A stretch of 64,000 bases of DNA from Flavivirga aquatica (GTDB lineage: Bacteria > Bacteroidota > Bacteroidia > Flavobacteriales > Flavobacteriaceae). Position 1 is the first letter of the stretch, and each line of letters begins with the position of its first letter. The DNA is taken from the NCBI RefSeq assembly GCF_001747085.1, contig NZ_MDJD01000054.1, positions 744,001 to 808,000 of the forward strand, given 5' to 3'. The notes below the pieces were generated by a model. That model saw nothing but the letters and a program-made list of their open reading frames with translations. It ran no database searches and was not told the DNA's origin. The position numbers and the translations under genes are program-made. Below, one piece after another: positions 35,742 to 45,359 of this stretch.

Positions 35742-37814
35742 TTATTCCCAAACAATAGGCATCCAAACCGTCATTTCACTCCTACCTCTATTTGACCATG
35801 CAAAATAAGGAACAAAAGAAGTTTCTGTCTTTTTCCAATTAGGTTCTTGTAGTTTACGATACATACCTGTTGCTAAATCTGGACGTAATAATACTTCACC
35901 GTCAATTGTTGAAACTCCTCCTAAAAAATCTGGACGATGATTAGCTTTTAACTCAGCTTTTTTTGAGACATAAACATCTAAAATTTTAGTATTTTCTGGA
36001 AGGTCTGGAGACTCAATACAATACACTAAAGGACCGCGTTTAATAGCTACTTGATTTCTAACCTCCTCAATAAGAGGGTGTCCTTCAATAAAATCTATAT
36101 CCATTGGTATGTCTAAAGTAATAATATCTTCTGCTTTCCATAAACGTTCTATTTTCGCGAATGTTCCTGGCACAATTTTATTATCAACTTCTGTGCCATT
36201 AATCATTATTTTAGTCCCCTCAGCCCATTCAGGAATTCTAAATAATATTTCAAATTTCTCTTTTTTAGCTTCTTTAATAGTTACTGTCACATCACCATCC
36301 CAAGGATAGTTTGTTTCTTGTTTAAGTTTAAGTTTCGAACCGTCTAATAATACTGTTTCAAGGACATTCCCTCCGTAAAGATTTACTGCAATTCCATTTT
36401 TAGATTTACTATAAGCCCAACCTGATAATTTAGCAATCGTCCTTGCTAAATTTGGTGGACAACAAAATACAGGTATATATGGAACACGTTCTGCACGCTC
36501 TGTTGTTGCAGATTCATAATTTCTTTCTCCATCTCCTTTATTCATTCTAAGTGGATTGGCATAAAAATAATCCTTACCCTCAACACTAATTCCTACTAAA
36601 GCACTATTATACATCACCAACTCCATAATATCTCCATATTTAGCATCCCCTTTTACTGAAAGCAGGCGGTAATTAAACATTGCATTAGAAATATTAGCAC
36701 AAGTTTCATTATATGCTGTACTATTTGGCATTAAATAATCTTCTTGAAAAGCTTCATGTACCATATCAAACCTTCCACTAGCACCATGATGCGTTTGCCC
36801 CTGGGCTCCTGTTAAATACATCTTTTTTTCTACTGCGCTAGACCAAATTCTTTCAAGCGCATCAATAATAGCTTGTTCTCCTGTTTCAGCATAAACATCT
36901 GCTGCTCCTGCCCATAAGTAATTCGCTAAAACAGCATGACCTACTGCTTCTTTTGCTTCTCTAAGCGGTGTACGCATTTGATTATGGTCTCCAATAAACA
37001 TATATGGAACTGTACTATGTTCTGTAGCTTCTACAGATCCTCTCATATTAACAAAAATTTCAGCTAACTCAAGATATTTTTTATCTTTTGTTGTACGATA
37101 CAATTCAACTAATCCCATTATTTGTGAAGGGTTAAACCCGAAACGTGCCATTTCGGGTTTTTGAGGTTGAAAAACAGAATAGATATAATTTGCATTTTTA
37201 ATAGCAATATCTAAAAAATTAGTTTTCCCGGTTACTCTATAATGAATTGATGCACTAGTATATAAATGTCCGCAATTATATAGTTCATGCTGAAGTATAT
37301 TATCCCACCTTTTAGCTTTTTTTATTTGAACATGAGTAGATAGATATCCATCTTCTTCTTGTGCTTTTCCAATGATTTCAATGATTTCATCTAAATCATC
37401 CATTAGCTTTTCATCTCCATTCTGGGCATATAAATACATATTTGCCTCCATCCATTTATAAAAATCTCCATCATGCCACCATTTCCCTCCAGCTTCACCT
37501 TCTTTTAGTCCTGCTGCCTTTTTAAAATTATCATAAGCAAAGCCTATATCTCCTTTAAAAAGAGTTCCCATGTGAGGAATCATTATCTCTTCGGCCATTT
37601 TAAACTTATCGGCCCAAAATCCTTCTGTCCATTTACAATCTCCTATTTCAATACTCTTTAATTTTATATGAGGGCTACTATTATGGTTTACTATTCCACC
37701 ACTTCTATCGTAATTTACAGCTAATTTTTTAGTCGTAGTATCCTCTTTTTTTTGGTCTGTACATGAAAAAATTAACACCAATGCACTAAAAGTAATAATT
37801 CTTAATTTTATCAT
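35742..37814 (-). CDS. GH127 family glycoside hydrolase, lipoprotein (copy 2)
   Basis: 690 residues. The lipobox LIFSC is near residue 18, so it is membrane-anchored. The barrel blocks YKWMEANMYLYAQ and FGFNPSQIMGLVELYRTT match copies 1 and 3. The Zn-thiolate ligands are intact: ETCANIS (about residue 368) and VFCCPPN (about 451). In copies 1 and 3 the ETCAN block is followed by a second Cys, here Ser; that residue is not a known ligand. Likely role: removing terminal anhydrogalactose from galactan oligosaccharides in the periplasm or at the surface. It is the first gene of a two-gene unit with the cytochrome c, and an operator copy lies 144 bp upstream. Confidence 0.9.
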   Translation of the reverse strand: MIKLRIITFSALVLIFSCTDQKKEDTTTKKLAVNYDRSGGIVNHNSSPHIKLKSIEIGDCKWTEGFWADKFKMAEEIMIPHMGTLFKGDIGFAYDNFKKAAGLKEGEAGGKWWHDGDFYKWMEANMYLYAQNGDEKLMDDLDEIIEIIGKAQEEDGYLSTHVQIKKAKRWDNILQHELYNCGHLYTSASIHYRVTGKTNFLDIAIKNANYIYSVFQPQKPEMARFGFNPSQIMGLVELYRTTKDKKYLELAEIFVNMRGSVEATEHSTVPYMFIGDHNQMRTPLREAKEAVGHAVLANYLWAGAADVYAETGEQAIIDALERIWSSAVEKKMYLTGAQGQTHHGASGRFDMVHEAFQEDYLMPNSTAYNETCANISNAMFNYRLLSVKGDAKYGDIMELVMYNSALVGISVEGKDYFYANPLRMNKGDGERNYESATTERAERVPYIPVFCCPPNLARTIAKLSGWAYSKSKNGIAVNLYGGNVLETVLLDGSKLKLKQETNYPWDGDVTVTIKEAKKEKFEILFRIPEWAEGTKIMINGTEVDNKIVPGTFAKIERLWKAEDIITLDIPMDIDFIEGHPLIEEVRNQVAIKRGPLVYCIESPDLPENTKILDVYVSKKAELKANHRPDFLGGVSTIDGEVLLRPDLATGMYRKLQEPNWKKTETSFVPYFAWSNRGRSEMTVWMPIVWE

Positions 37815-37957
37815 AATTATAAAACTCAGCTATAAATTTTAATCAACACACCCACTTAAACTAAACATTTCTTATTTTTTTAACACAATAAACAAGGAAA
37901 GCATAAAACATATACTTACAAATTTAATATCATATTATAACTAAACACTTGTTATAA

Positions 37958-37983
37958 TTACCCTGTAGATAACGTATTTTATC
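37958..37983 (-). promoter_or_regulatory. 21-bp-spaced direct repeat (operator) for GH127/cytochrome c unit
   Basis: TTACC starts at 37958 and TTATC (one mismatch) at 37979, 21 bp apart. The flanks match the other copies (AATTACCCT and GTATTTTA). The copy is 144 bp upstream of the GH127 start. The rest of the 383-bp gap 37815-38197 holds the leader of this gene and the terminator of the next unit. Confidence 0.6.
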
Positions 37984-38123
37984 TTTTTAGAATACAAATA
38001 TTTGAGAAAGAAAGTTTTATACTATTTTATTTTTGAAATTTCTTATAGCAGTTGTTTTCTTTAATTTACACAAAAATTCTACTTATTTTTTGAACAATTC
38101 TAAAAATAAAATAATAAATAAAA

Positions 38124-38170
38124 AATAGCTTAATACTACATGAACAATTTACATGTAATATTAAGCTATT
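38124..38170 (-). terminator. Rho-independent terminator after GH127 copy 3
   Basis: A 19-bp stem with one mismatch (38124-38142 with 38152-38170) has its arms AATAGCTTAATA and TATTAAGCTATT outermost. On the minus strand the stem is followed by TTTTTTATTTATT. It lies 27 bp past the GH127 stop at 38198 and closes the operon that starts at 48854. Confidence 0.85.
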
Positions 38171-38197
38171 GTAAAAATATATACTAAATAACTTATT

Positions 38198-40180
38198 TTA
38201 CCAAACTACTGGCATAAATACGGTCATTTCTGCTTGTCCTCTATTACTCCAAGCAAAATAAGGTACTAATTGTGTTTTGTATGGCTTTAAAACTGGTTTT
38301 GTAACTACCGAATACATTTCATCTCCTTTACCTTCTCGTAATTGCAACTCTGTATTAATTACAGTAACTCCGCCTAAGAAATCTGCTTTATGCTCTGCTT
38401 CTAGTTTTGCATCTGCATTAATATATACATCCAGAATAGAAATGTCTTTTGGTAAATCTGGAGTTTCAATACAATATACAATTGGACCTCTTTTAATAGC
38501 AATTTGGTTTCTTACCTCTTCTATTCTGTTATGTCCTTCCATACGTACAGACTCCATTGGCATATCCAATACGATAGTATCTCCAACTTTCCAAGTACGA
38601 TCAATAACTGCAAACTCTCCTGGAGTTACAGCTACACCTGCATCTTCTCCGTTTACTTTCAAAGTACTACCTACTGCCCATTTTGGAATTCTTACCTTAA
38701 TATCAAAAGCTGTACTCTTACATGCATCTACAGTTATTTTTACTAATCCTTTCCAAGGATATTCTGTATCTTGAGATAATTTCAATTCAGAACCATCTAA
38801 CATTGTAGTATCTAAATTATTTCCTCCAAATAATACTACCGCTACTCCATTTTCCGATAGGTTATAAGCCCAACCAGAACTCTTACAAATCGTTCTTACC
38901 AAGTTAGGAGGACAACAGAAACACTCTAAATAAGGTTGTCTTACAGGACTTTCTGTTACATCGGCATGAGAATCGTAATTTCTAGAGTTATTTACCATTC
39001 TTAATGGGTTAGAATAAAAGTAATCTTTACCTTCTATACTAATTCCTGATAATCCACTATTATATAATACTAATTCTATAATATCTGCATATCTAGACTC
39101 TTCTTTAATACCCATCATTCTACTACTAAACATGGCATTACAAAGATTTGCACATGTTTCGTTATAGGCAGTCATATTAGGCATCATATAAGCATCTATA
39201 AAACCTTCTTCGATCATATCTAAGCTTGTAGAAGCTCCGTAATGCGCTTGTCCTACAGCTCCTGTAACGTACATTTTTTTATCCGTTACATTTCCCCATA
39301 ATTTATCTAAGGTATCTATTAATGCTTTTTCTCCTGTTTCTGCGTAAACATCAGCAGCTCCTGCATAGTAATATAATGCTAATACTGCATGTCCTACAGC
39401 TTCTTCAGACTCGCGAAAAGGTGTACGCTCTTGTACCATATCTCCAATAGGATATCCTTCTGTAGTTGAATGATGCTCAATTTTAAAAGTACCTCTACGG
39501 TTAATAAATTTTTCTGCAAGTTCTAAGTATTTTTTATCTTTTACCGTTCTATACAATTCTACCAATCCCATGATTTGAGTTTGATTGAAACCAAAACGCT
39601 GATAATGCGTTGTATCTGGCATAAAGTAAACATGTAATAAATCTGCTTGCTTAATAGCAATATCTAAAAAATTACGTTTTCCTGTTAAACGGAAATGTAC
39701 ACTAGCTGCTATAAATAAATGCCCGTAGTTATACATCTCATGATATTTTCTATTCGAAAATCTTTCTGCTCCTTCAGTAATTTGGATGTGTGTATGAATG
39801 TAACCGTCTTCTTCTTGAGCTTTACCAATCCACTCAATATATTCGTCTAATTCCTTTAATAGATTTTCATCTTTAGTTAAAGCATAGATGTACATTTTGG
39901 CTTCCATAAATTTATAAAAATCACCATCGTGCCAATAAAAACCTTTATGTTCACCTTCTTTTTCTCCTGCGGCAATCTTAAAGTTATTTAACCCATGACC
40001 TACATCTCCACATAAAACGTCTCCCATATAAGGTAACATTCTCTCTGCTGCTGCCTTTTCTTTTTCTGCCCAAAATCCCGAATTCCACTTACAGTCTCCG
40101 AAATTAATACTCTTTAATTTTACAAAAGGACTATCTGAAGTATTAGTAATTGCTTCAGTATGTTTTTTAACTGTGCTCAT
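38198..40180 (-). CDS. GH127 family glycoside hydrolase without signal peptide (copy 3)
   Basis: 660 residues starting MSTVKKHTEAITNTSDSPFVKLKSI, with no hydrophobic leader, so it appears cytoplasmic, unlike copies 1 and 2. The barrel blocks YKFMEAKMYIYALT and FGFNQTQIMGLVELYRTV are present. Zn-thiolate ligands: ETCANLC (about residue 340) and CFCCPPN (about 421). It ends the operon containing the aldehyde dehydrogenase, cycloisomerase, aldolase, sugar porter and two GH16 genes. A cytoplasmic anhydrogalactosidase could feed the aldehyde dehydrogenase directly from imported short oligosaccharides; that is inferred from location and operon. Confidence 0.9.
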   Translation of the reverse strand: MSTVKKHTEAITNTSDSPFVKLKSINFGDCKWNSGFWAEKEKAAAERMLPYMGDVLCGDVGHGLNNFKIAAGEKEGEHKGFYWHDGDFYKFMEAKMYIYALTKDENLLKELDEYIEWIGKAQEEDGYIHTHIQITEGAERFSNRKYHEMYNYGHLFIAASVHFRLTGKRNFLDIAIKQADLLHVYFMPDTTHYQRFGFNQTQIMGLVELYRTVKDKKYLELAEKFINRRGTFKIEHHSTTEGYPIGDMVQERTPFRESEEAVGHAVLALYYYAGAADVYAETGEKALIDTLDKLWGNVTDKKMYVTGAVGQAHYGASTSLDMIEEGFIDAYMMPNMTAYNETCANLCNAMFSSRMMGIKEESRYADIIELVLYNSGLSGISIEGKDYFYSNPLRMVNNSRNYDSHADVTESPVRQPYLECFCCPPNLVRTICKSSGWAYNLSENGVAVVLFGGNNLDTTMLDGSELKLSQDTEYPWKGLVKITVDACKSTAFDIKVRIPKWAVGSTLKVNGEDAGVAVTPGEFAVIDRTWKVGDTIVLDMPMESVRMEGHNRIEEVRNQIAIKRGPIVYCIETPDLPKDISILDVYINADAKLEAEHKADFLGGVTVINTELQLREGKGDEMYSVVTKPVLKPYKTQLVPYFAWSNRGQAEMTVFMPVVW

Positions 40181-40228
40181 TTTTATTTATTCTATTTTTT
40201 AGATACTTTTCTATTTTTTACAAAGAAA

Positions 40229-41734
40229 TTATTTTACCGCTTTAATTACAATATCATCTATAAATAATTTCGCTGCTCTTGTTTTTGGTAAATCAGCTTT
40301 ATTAATTTCAATAGCAATCGCATCTTTTTTACCTGACGCAACCTTTCTTGAAATTTTAGTTTCTACAGTTATCCATTCTCTTCTTGGAAGCTTTCTAAGA
40401 TCTGTAAAAGACACTTCTAATTCTGGGTCTTGTAAAACAATACTAATTTTATCTGCTATAACACCTTGGTCTAACCAAACTTTAGCAGATATTGTATATT
40501 CTCCTGCTTCAAGTTTTAAAGAACCTTCTGGAGCCATTGCCACTGCTTTTGGTACTTCTAAACTTTCTGTTTTACTAAAACCAGCAAATTTTAAACTATT
40601 TACACCTTTGTGATAATCTCCATATGCTATTGATAAATATTTTGCTGAACCTTCATCTATATTCCAAAATTTCTGATAATCATCTGGCACAGAGCTCTCT
40701 GGTAATAAGGTTAATGGTCTTCCGTTTTCTTCAAATAAAATTGGCCCTTCAAAACCATAAAAAGCAGCATCTTCTGCTAACAAATTATCTGTTGGCTTTT
40801 GCCAAACTCTCATGTATTCTATTTCGAAATCTACTGGTAATTCTTCTTTATGAGGTAAGCCTAACCAGAAAAATATTTCTGAATCTAACCAAATTTCCAT
40901 AGGGTTATTTAATACAAACGAAGTACCCAATTGGTCTTGTGTAAAATGACGAATCATTTTACCATCAATAAATAATTTTAAATAATCTACACCCCACTCT
41001 GCTCCGTATACATGAAAATCATCAGCAGTTCTAAAATCTAAATTTTCTACGTGATTGAATATTTTTGTAGGTCTTTGAGCTGGTGGACTCCAATCGTGAG
41101 CTGTTGCTAAATAAGAATCTTCTCTAATGTTTCCTTTTTTGTTTTTAGGGTTCCCCATTAACTCATAAACATCTAATTCTTGTTCATGACCAATTGCCCA
41201 AAATGCCCCTGTAATTGCAGCATTTCCAACTTTAGATTTCACTTCCATATATCCATATAAAAAGCGTTTGTGAGTTAACACTCCTGCTGTTGTAACAGGC
41301 ATTGCGCTCCCATCTTTATAAACACCATATCTTGAAGACCCCATATTACCATCTCCGTAAGATTCATTTACAAATTTATAGTCTGGCTCCCAAGCTGTTC
41401 TTAATTTTAAATTACCATCTTCTACAATAACATTGTGAGGAACAAATTGAGAAGGCGCGCGCCCTTTCCAGATATAATATTTATCATTTAAACCTTCTAC
41501 AAACCATCTTGTTGTGTCTATCTCAGTTCCTTCAAATTCATCACTCAATTCTTCATTCAGCACCCAACCCCCTTCATTTTGCAAATCACTAAAAGGCATT
41601 GGCCCTGTTACCTTTGTAATAGTGCTAGTAACAACCTTATTTTCACTCTTTTTCTCTTGACAACTTATATTTACAAATACAAATAATCCAAATAAAGTGA
41701 TTAATATGTAATTTTTGAATGTTTTTATTTTCAT
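40229..41734 (-). CDS. GH16 family glycoside hydrolase lipoprotein with C-terminal beta domain (copy 1)
   Basis: 501 residues. Lipobox at Cys25 (NISC). The GH16 jelly-roll spans about residues 55-315. The catalytic signature is ELDVYE (Glu186 nucleophile, Asp188, Glu191 acid/base). GRAPSQF at 91-97, followed by NVIVEDGNLKL, resembles agarase/porphyranase/carrageenase-like GH16. A C-terminal domain (about 325-501) rich in beta strands, ending AKLFIDDIVI, looks like a CBM4/9-type carbohydrate-binding sandwich. Likely a surface endo-galactanase. It lies 12 bases after its paralogue at 41747, with which it aligns over its full length, indicating tandem duplication. The exact linkage cannot be read. 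Confidence 0.9.
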   Translation of the reverse strand: MKIKTFKNYILITLFGLFVFVNISCQEKKSENKVVTSTITKVTGPMPFSDLQNEGGWVLNEELSDEFEGTEIDTTRWFVEGLNDKYYIWKGRAPSQFVPHNVIVEDGNLKLRTAWEPDYKFVNESYGDGNMGSSRYGVYKDGSAMPVTTAGVLTHKRFLYGYMEVKSKVGNAAITGAFWAIGHEQELDVYELMGNPKNKKGNIREDSYLATAHDWSPPAQRPTKIFNHVENLDFRTADDFHVYGAEWGVDYLKLFIDGKMIRHFTQDQLGTSFVLNNPMEIWLDSEIFFWLGLPHKEELPVDFEIEYMRVWQKPTDNLLAEDAAFYGFEGPILFEENGRPLTLLPESSVPDDYQKFWNIDEGSAKYLSIAYGDYHKGVNSLKFAGFSKTESLEVPKAVAMAPEGSLKLEAGEYTISAKVWLDQGVIADKISIVLQDPELEVSFTDLRKLPRREWITVETKISRKVASGKKDAIAIEINKADLPKTRAAKLFIDDIVIKAVK

Positions 41735-41746
41735 TCTTTTAATTTT

Positions 41747-43258
41747 TTATTTTGTTTTAATTATGGCTATATCATCTATATAGAATTTGGCCGCTTTTGT
41801 TTCAGGTAAATCTTCTTTATGAATTCCTATTTCTATGCCATCATTTTTACTAGATGCTTCAGTTCTTGAAAACTCTGTCTCTACTGTTACCCATTCTAGC
41901 CTAGGCAGTTCTTTTAATCCTGTAAATAATAATTCTGATTTAGGATTCATTAATGTAACGTGAATAGTATCTGTAATTCGACCTTGATCTAACCAAATTT
42001 TAGCTGAAAGTTTATAATTTCCTACTGGAATGTTTAGAGATCCTTCTGGTGTTTTAGCAACAACCTTAGGTACATTAAGAGAATCATTTTTTCCATATCC
42101 AAAAAACTGAAGTGCTTCAACACCACTTGCATAGTGACCTTCTGTAATTTTTAAATATTTTTCTGAACCTTCGCTAAACAACCAAAATTTTTGATAATCG
42201 TTTGCATTAGAATCTTCTGGAACCATATCTAATGGTCTTGGATTTTCTTCGAATAAAATTGGACCTTCAAAACTGTAAAAAGCTCTATCTTTTGCTAATA
42301 AATTATCTGATGGTTTTTGCCAAACTCTCACATATTCTACTTCAAAAGTTGCTGGCAACTCTTCCTTATGTGGTACACCTAACCATTTAAAAATTTCTGA
42401 ATCTACCCAAATTTCCATAGGGTTGTTTAGTACCCAATCTGTACCTAATTCATCTTGTGTAAATCCGTGAATAAACTTACCATCTCTATAAATTTTAAGA
42501 TAATCTTCTCCCCATTCAACTCCATAAACGTGAAAATCATCAGAAGTGACATAAGGTAAATCTTCATCATAGCCAAATGCTTTTGTTGGTCTAACAGCTG
42601 GTGGACTCCAATCGTGAATAGCAGTTCTATTAGTATTGCTACTTATTGAGCCTTCTTTAGCAATTTTTGGAACTGCTAATTGCTCGTACATATCTAATTC
42701 TTGCTCATAACCAATAGCCCAAAATGCCGCAGTCATTGCTGCATGTGGTGCTTTCGATTTTATCTCCATGTAACCATTTAAAAACCTTTTTTTGCTTACT
42801 ATAGCCGCTGTTGTTACTGGCAGTGGCTTACCTTCATGAATACCATAGGTATCTTTATGAGCACCATCTGCATAACTTTCTTTTGCAAAATTATAATCTG
42901 GTTCCCATTGTGTTTTTAAAATTAAATTCCCATTTTCAACTATAACATTGTGAGGTGCATATTGAGAAGGAGCTCTACCTTTCCAAATATAGTAGTCACC
43001 ATTTTGTCCTTCAACAAACCACTTAGTAGTATCAATAGTTGTTCCTTCAAATTCATCACTAATCTCTTCATTAAGTACCCAACCTCCTGTGTTTTCAAGA
43101 TCGGAATATGGATAAAATTTAGATTCCTTAACTGATGGTTTTTCAGCTATCTCTTCTTTTTGAATTGATTCACCTTCCTTTTTTTGATCACAACTTATAT
43201 TTATAAGTGCGAATAAAGCTAATAAGGCAAACATGTAATTTCTAATATGCTTCATCAT
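41747..43258 (-). CDS. GH16 family glycoside hydrolase lipoprotein with C-terminal beta domain (copy 2)
   Basis: 503 residues. Lipobox at Cys23 (NISC). Catalytic signature ELDMYE (Glu187, Asp189, Glu192). GRAPSQY at 94-100. The C-terminal sandwich domain (about 325-503) ends AKFYIDDIAI, matching the neighbour. Both copies share VTTA and HDWSPPA blocks but differ in loops around DVYELMGNPKN versus DMYEQLAVPKI next to the active site, so substrate fit may differ. It follows the remains of a duplicated sugar-porter gene (43276-43703), suggesting this part of the operon has expanded by local duplication. Confidence 0.9.
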   Translation of the reverse strand: MMKHIRNYMFALLALFALINISCDQKKEGESIQKEEIAEKPSVKESKFYPYSDLENTGGWVLNEEISDEFEGTTIDTTKWFVEGQNGDYYIWKGRAPSQYAPHNVIVENGNLILKTQWEPDYNFAKESYADGAHKDTYGIHEGKPLPVTTAAIVSKKRFLNGYMEIKSKAPHAAMTAAFWAIGYEQELDMYEQLAVPKIAKEGSISSNTNRTAIHDWSPPAVRPTKAFGYDEDLPYVTSDDFHVYGVEWGEDYLKIYRDGKFIHGFTQDELGTDWVLNNPMEIWVDSEIFKWLGVPHKEELPATFEVEYVRVWQKPSDNLLAKDRAFYSFEGPILFEENPRPLDMVPEDSNANDYQKFWLFSEGSEKYLKITEGHYASGVEALQFFGYGKNDSLNVPKVVAKTPEGSLNIPVGNYKLSAKIWLDQGRITDTIHVTLMNPKSELLFTGLKELPRLEWVTVETEFSRTEASSKNDGIEIGIHKEDLPETKAAKFYIDDIAIIKTK

Positions 43259-43275
43259 TATCTATTTATTTAGTT

Positions 43276-43703
43276 TTATTTACTTTTTTGAAGTTTTGCT
43301 TGAATCTCTTCAATAGACATATTTTTTGTTTCTGGTAAAAATTTATAGAGTATTAATACTCATATAAACAAGGTGCTAGCATAGAATAAAAAGATGGTAA
43401 CAGCTCCCATTGTTTCTAACTTTCCAAAGAAAAAATTTATATACCAAACAACTTACTCTTTAAGGTGGTTGTTTTTCTTTCCATATTTATTGCTTTCAAA
43501 TGTTAACAAAGTTAAAGCTATAAAAACTCCAATCATTGGAGCTGATCCAACTGTTCTTACTTCAAAATCTGATAACCCAAATTCTACCATTATAAAATTT
43601 AATTTACTGTGCCAGAAATTAAAGCTATATCTAAACTAAAGAAGAATACTCCCATAACAACGATGGTAATATAAATAAAAGCATTCTTCTTGCAAGAATT
43701 CAT
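43276..43703 (-). pseudogene. Decayed duplicate of the adjacent sugar porter
   Basis: Pieces of a sugar porter can be read in order on the minus strand. The N-terminus at 43703 reads MNSCKKNAFIYITIVVMG (intact gene: MGSYKKNAFIYAVIVALG). A middle piece reads VGSAPMIGVFIALTLLTF (intact: IGSAPGIGVLIALPLTAF). Near the end, YKFLPETKNMSIEEIQAKLQ (intact: YKYLVETKGLSLEEIQAKLT) runs to a stop at 43276. Stop codons and frameshifts interrupt the pieces, and about 1.1 kb of the middle is deleted. It sits 12 bp downstream of the intact gene, so it is a tandem duplicate that decayed. No function is expected. Confidence 0.88.
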
Positions 43704-43715
43704 TGTTAATTATTT

Positions 43716-45278
43716 TTATCTTGTAAGCTTAGCCTGAATTTCTTCTAAAGAAAGGCCTTTAGTTTCTACAAGATATTTGTACAGTATAGCTAAACCAACA
43801 ACTACAATACCTGCGTATATTATAAAAGTTGTAGCTGCTCCAAAGTTTTCCATTTCTAATGGGAATAAGTATTGAACCAAAGCACTAACAGTACTAGAAA
43901 TTAACGCAAATAAAGGGATAGCAACTCCTCTGTTTGAGATAGGAAAAATTTCTGAGAGTAATACCCACATAATTGGTCCTATAGAAAAATTGAATGCAGC
44001 AATAAAAGTTAAAATACTTAATAGTATTAATAATGAATTCATATGTGCTGTTTCTTTAAAAATAACACCTGAATTATCACGAACTGATTCTACTCCTAAA
44101 ATTTCAGTTAACGATTTTTTGAATTTAATGTCACTATCAAACTCTTTTCCAACGATGGTATTTAATTTTTCTATTTCAGGAATATCTTTCATTTTAACAA
44201 TAGCATTTTCAGTAACCGTATATGTAGCTTGCTTAAATCCAAACGACACCATTGAAATACTTAAAACTATTAAAGCCAAACCACCAATAACTAAAGGTCT
44301 ACGACCAAATTTATCAATTAATGATAATGAAAGTAACGTTGATACTAAACCAATTACACCAATCCAAATAGTACTAGAAAATGCTGCATCTGTTCCTAAT
44401 CCTAATTGCTCAAACATAGTTGGAGCATAAATCATTACTGCATTCATACCTGTAAATTGTTGAACAACTGCTAGAGTAAAAGCCAATATTAAAACGACTC
44501 TCATCTTCTTACTAAAAATCTCTTTTAATTGCCCCGCTGTAGAACCACTACTCTCCGACTCTTCAACACTCTTTACCATTCGTTGAATCTGTGTGTCAAC
44601 TTCATTTTCTGGATATACTTTAGATAACGATTTTTTCGCCTCATCAGTTCTACCTTTATAAATTAACCAAGCTGGACTTTTAGGAATAATCATTAATAGT
44701 AAAAACCATAACATTGCAGGAATAATTTCAATACCCAGCATCCAACGCCAACCTGTATTTGCTAGATTATAGTCTTGCACCCACTGCGCATCGGATCCCA
44801 TTTTTTGTAAAATCCAATAATTAATTAAATAGGCAGCAGTAAAACCAATTCCCATATTTATTTGTAATGTAGATACCAGTTTACCTCTTTGTTTTACCGG
44901 AGCTATTTCTCCAATATACATAGAGGCTATAGTTACAGAACTAAACGCTAGTCCTCCTAAAAATCTAAACCAAAACAAGGAAAGAAACGAAGCTGCAAAA
45001 GCGGAACCAACGGCTGAAACTATATAAAAAACAGCTATAATTTGAAGCGTTAACTTTCTTCCTAATTTATCACTTGAAAATGCTGTTAAAGGTAATGCTA
45101 TTAACACTCCTATACCTGGAGCAGAACCGATGAGACCTACTTGCGAAGGTGTTAAATTAAACTCTTGAGTGATAAATTTAAATCCTCCTGAAATTAATAC
45201 CGCATCCAAACCAAAGACAAACGATCCTAAGGCTACAATGACGGCATAAATAAATGCATTTTTTTTATATGATCCCAT
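43716..45278 (-). CDS. MFS sugar porter (SP family)
   Basis: 520 residues with 12 membrane helices. Sugar-porter signatures: FGLDAVLISGG in helix 1, SSDKLGRKLTL, the PKSPAWLIYKGR block in place of PESPRWL after helix 6, LIDKFGRRPLV, and VETKGLSLEEIQ after helix 12. A ~60-residue hydrophilic insert lies between helices 9 and 10 (about residues 350-412). Such proteins import monosaccharides, usually with protons. In the operon it lies between the aldolase and a decayed second copy of itself, upstream of the GH16 pair. Galactose or anhydrogalactose uptake across the inner membrane is the likely role by context. Confidence 0.93.
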   Translation of the reverse strand: MGSYKKNAFIYAVIVALGSFVFGLDAVLISGGFKFITQEFNLTPSQVGLIGSAPGIGVLIALPLTAFSSDKLGRKLTLQIIAVFYIVSAVGSAFAASFLSLFWFRFLGGLAFSSVTIASMYIGEIAPVKQRGKLVSTLQINMGIGFTAAYLINYWILQKMGSDAQWVQDYNLANTGWRWMLGIEIIPAMLWFLLLMIIPKSPAWLIYKGRTDEAKKSLSKVYPENEVDTQIQRMVKSVEESESSGSTAGQLKEIFSKKMRVVLILAFTLAVVQQFTGMNAVMIYAPTMFEQLGLGTDAAFSSTIWIGVIGLVSTLLSLSLIDKFGRRPLVIGGLALIVLSISMVSFGFKQATYTVTENAIVKMKDIPEIEKLNTIVGKEFDSDIKFKKSLTEILGVESVRDNSGVIFKETAHMNSLLILLSILTFIAAFNFSIGPIMWVLLSEIFPISNRGVAIPLFALISSTVSALVQYLFPLEMENFGAATTFIIYAGIVVVGLAILYKYLVETKGLSLEEIQAKLTR

Positions 45279-45359
45279 GTTATTTAATTAGTTAAATAGC
45301 AGTATTAAAAGAATTAACACTGCTATTTATTTATTATTGATTTTTATTTGATAGACTAG

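Noticed and set aside
35716-35766. Longer N-terminus for the cytochrome c
   Set aside because: It overlaps the GH127 stop and hides the signal peptide that starts at 35715.
38277-38774. A 165-codon open frame on the plus strand inside GH127 copy 3
   Set aside because: It lies antisense within a clearly conserved gene, has an unbalanced residue make-up and no family motif. Similar antisense frames inside other long genes here were left out for the same reason.
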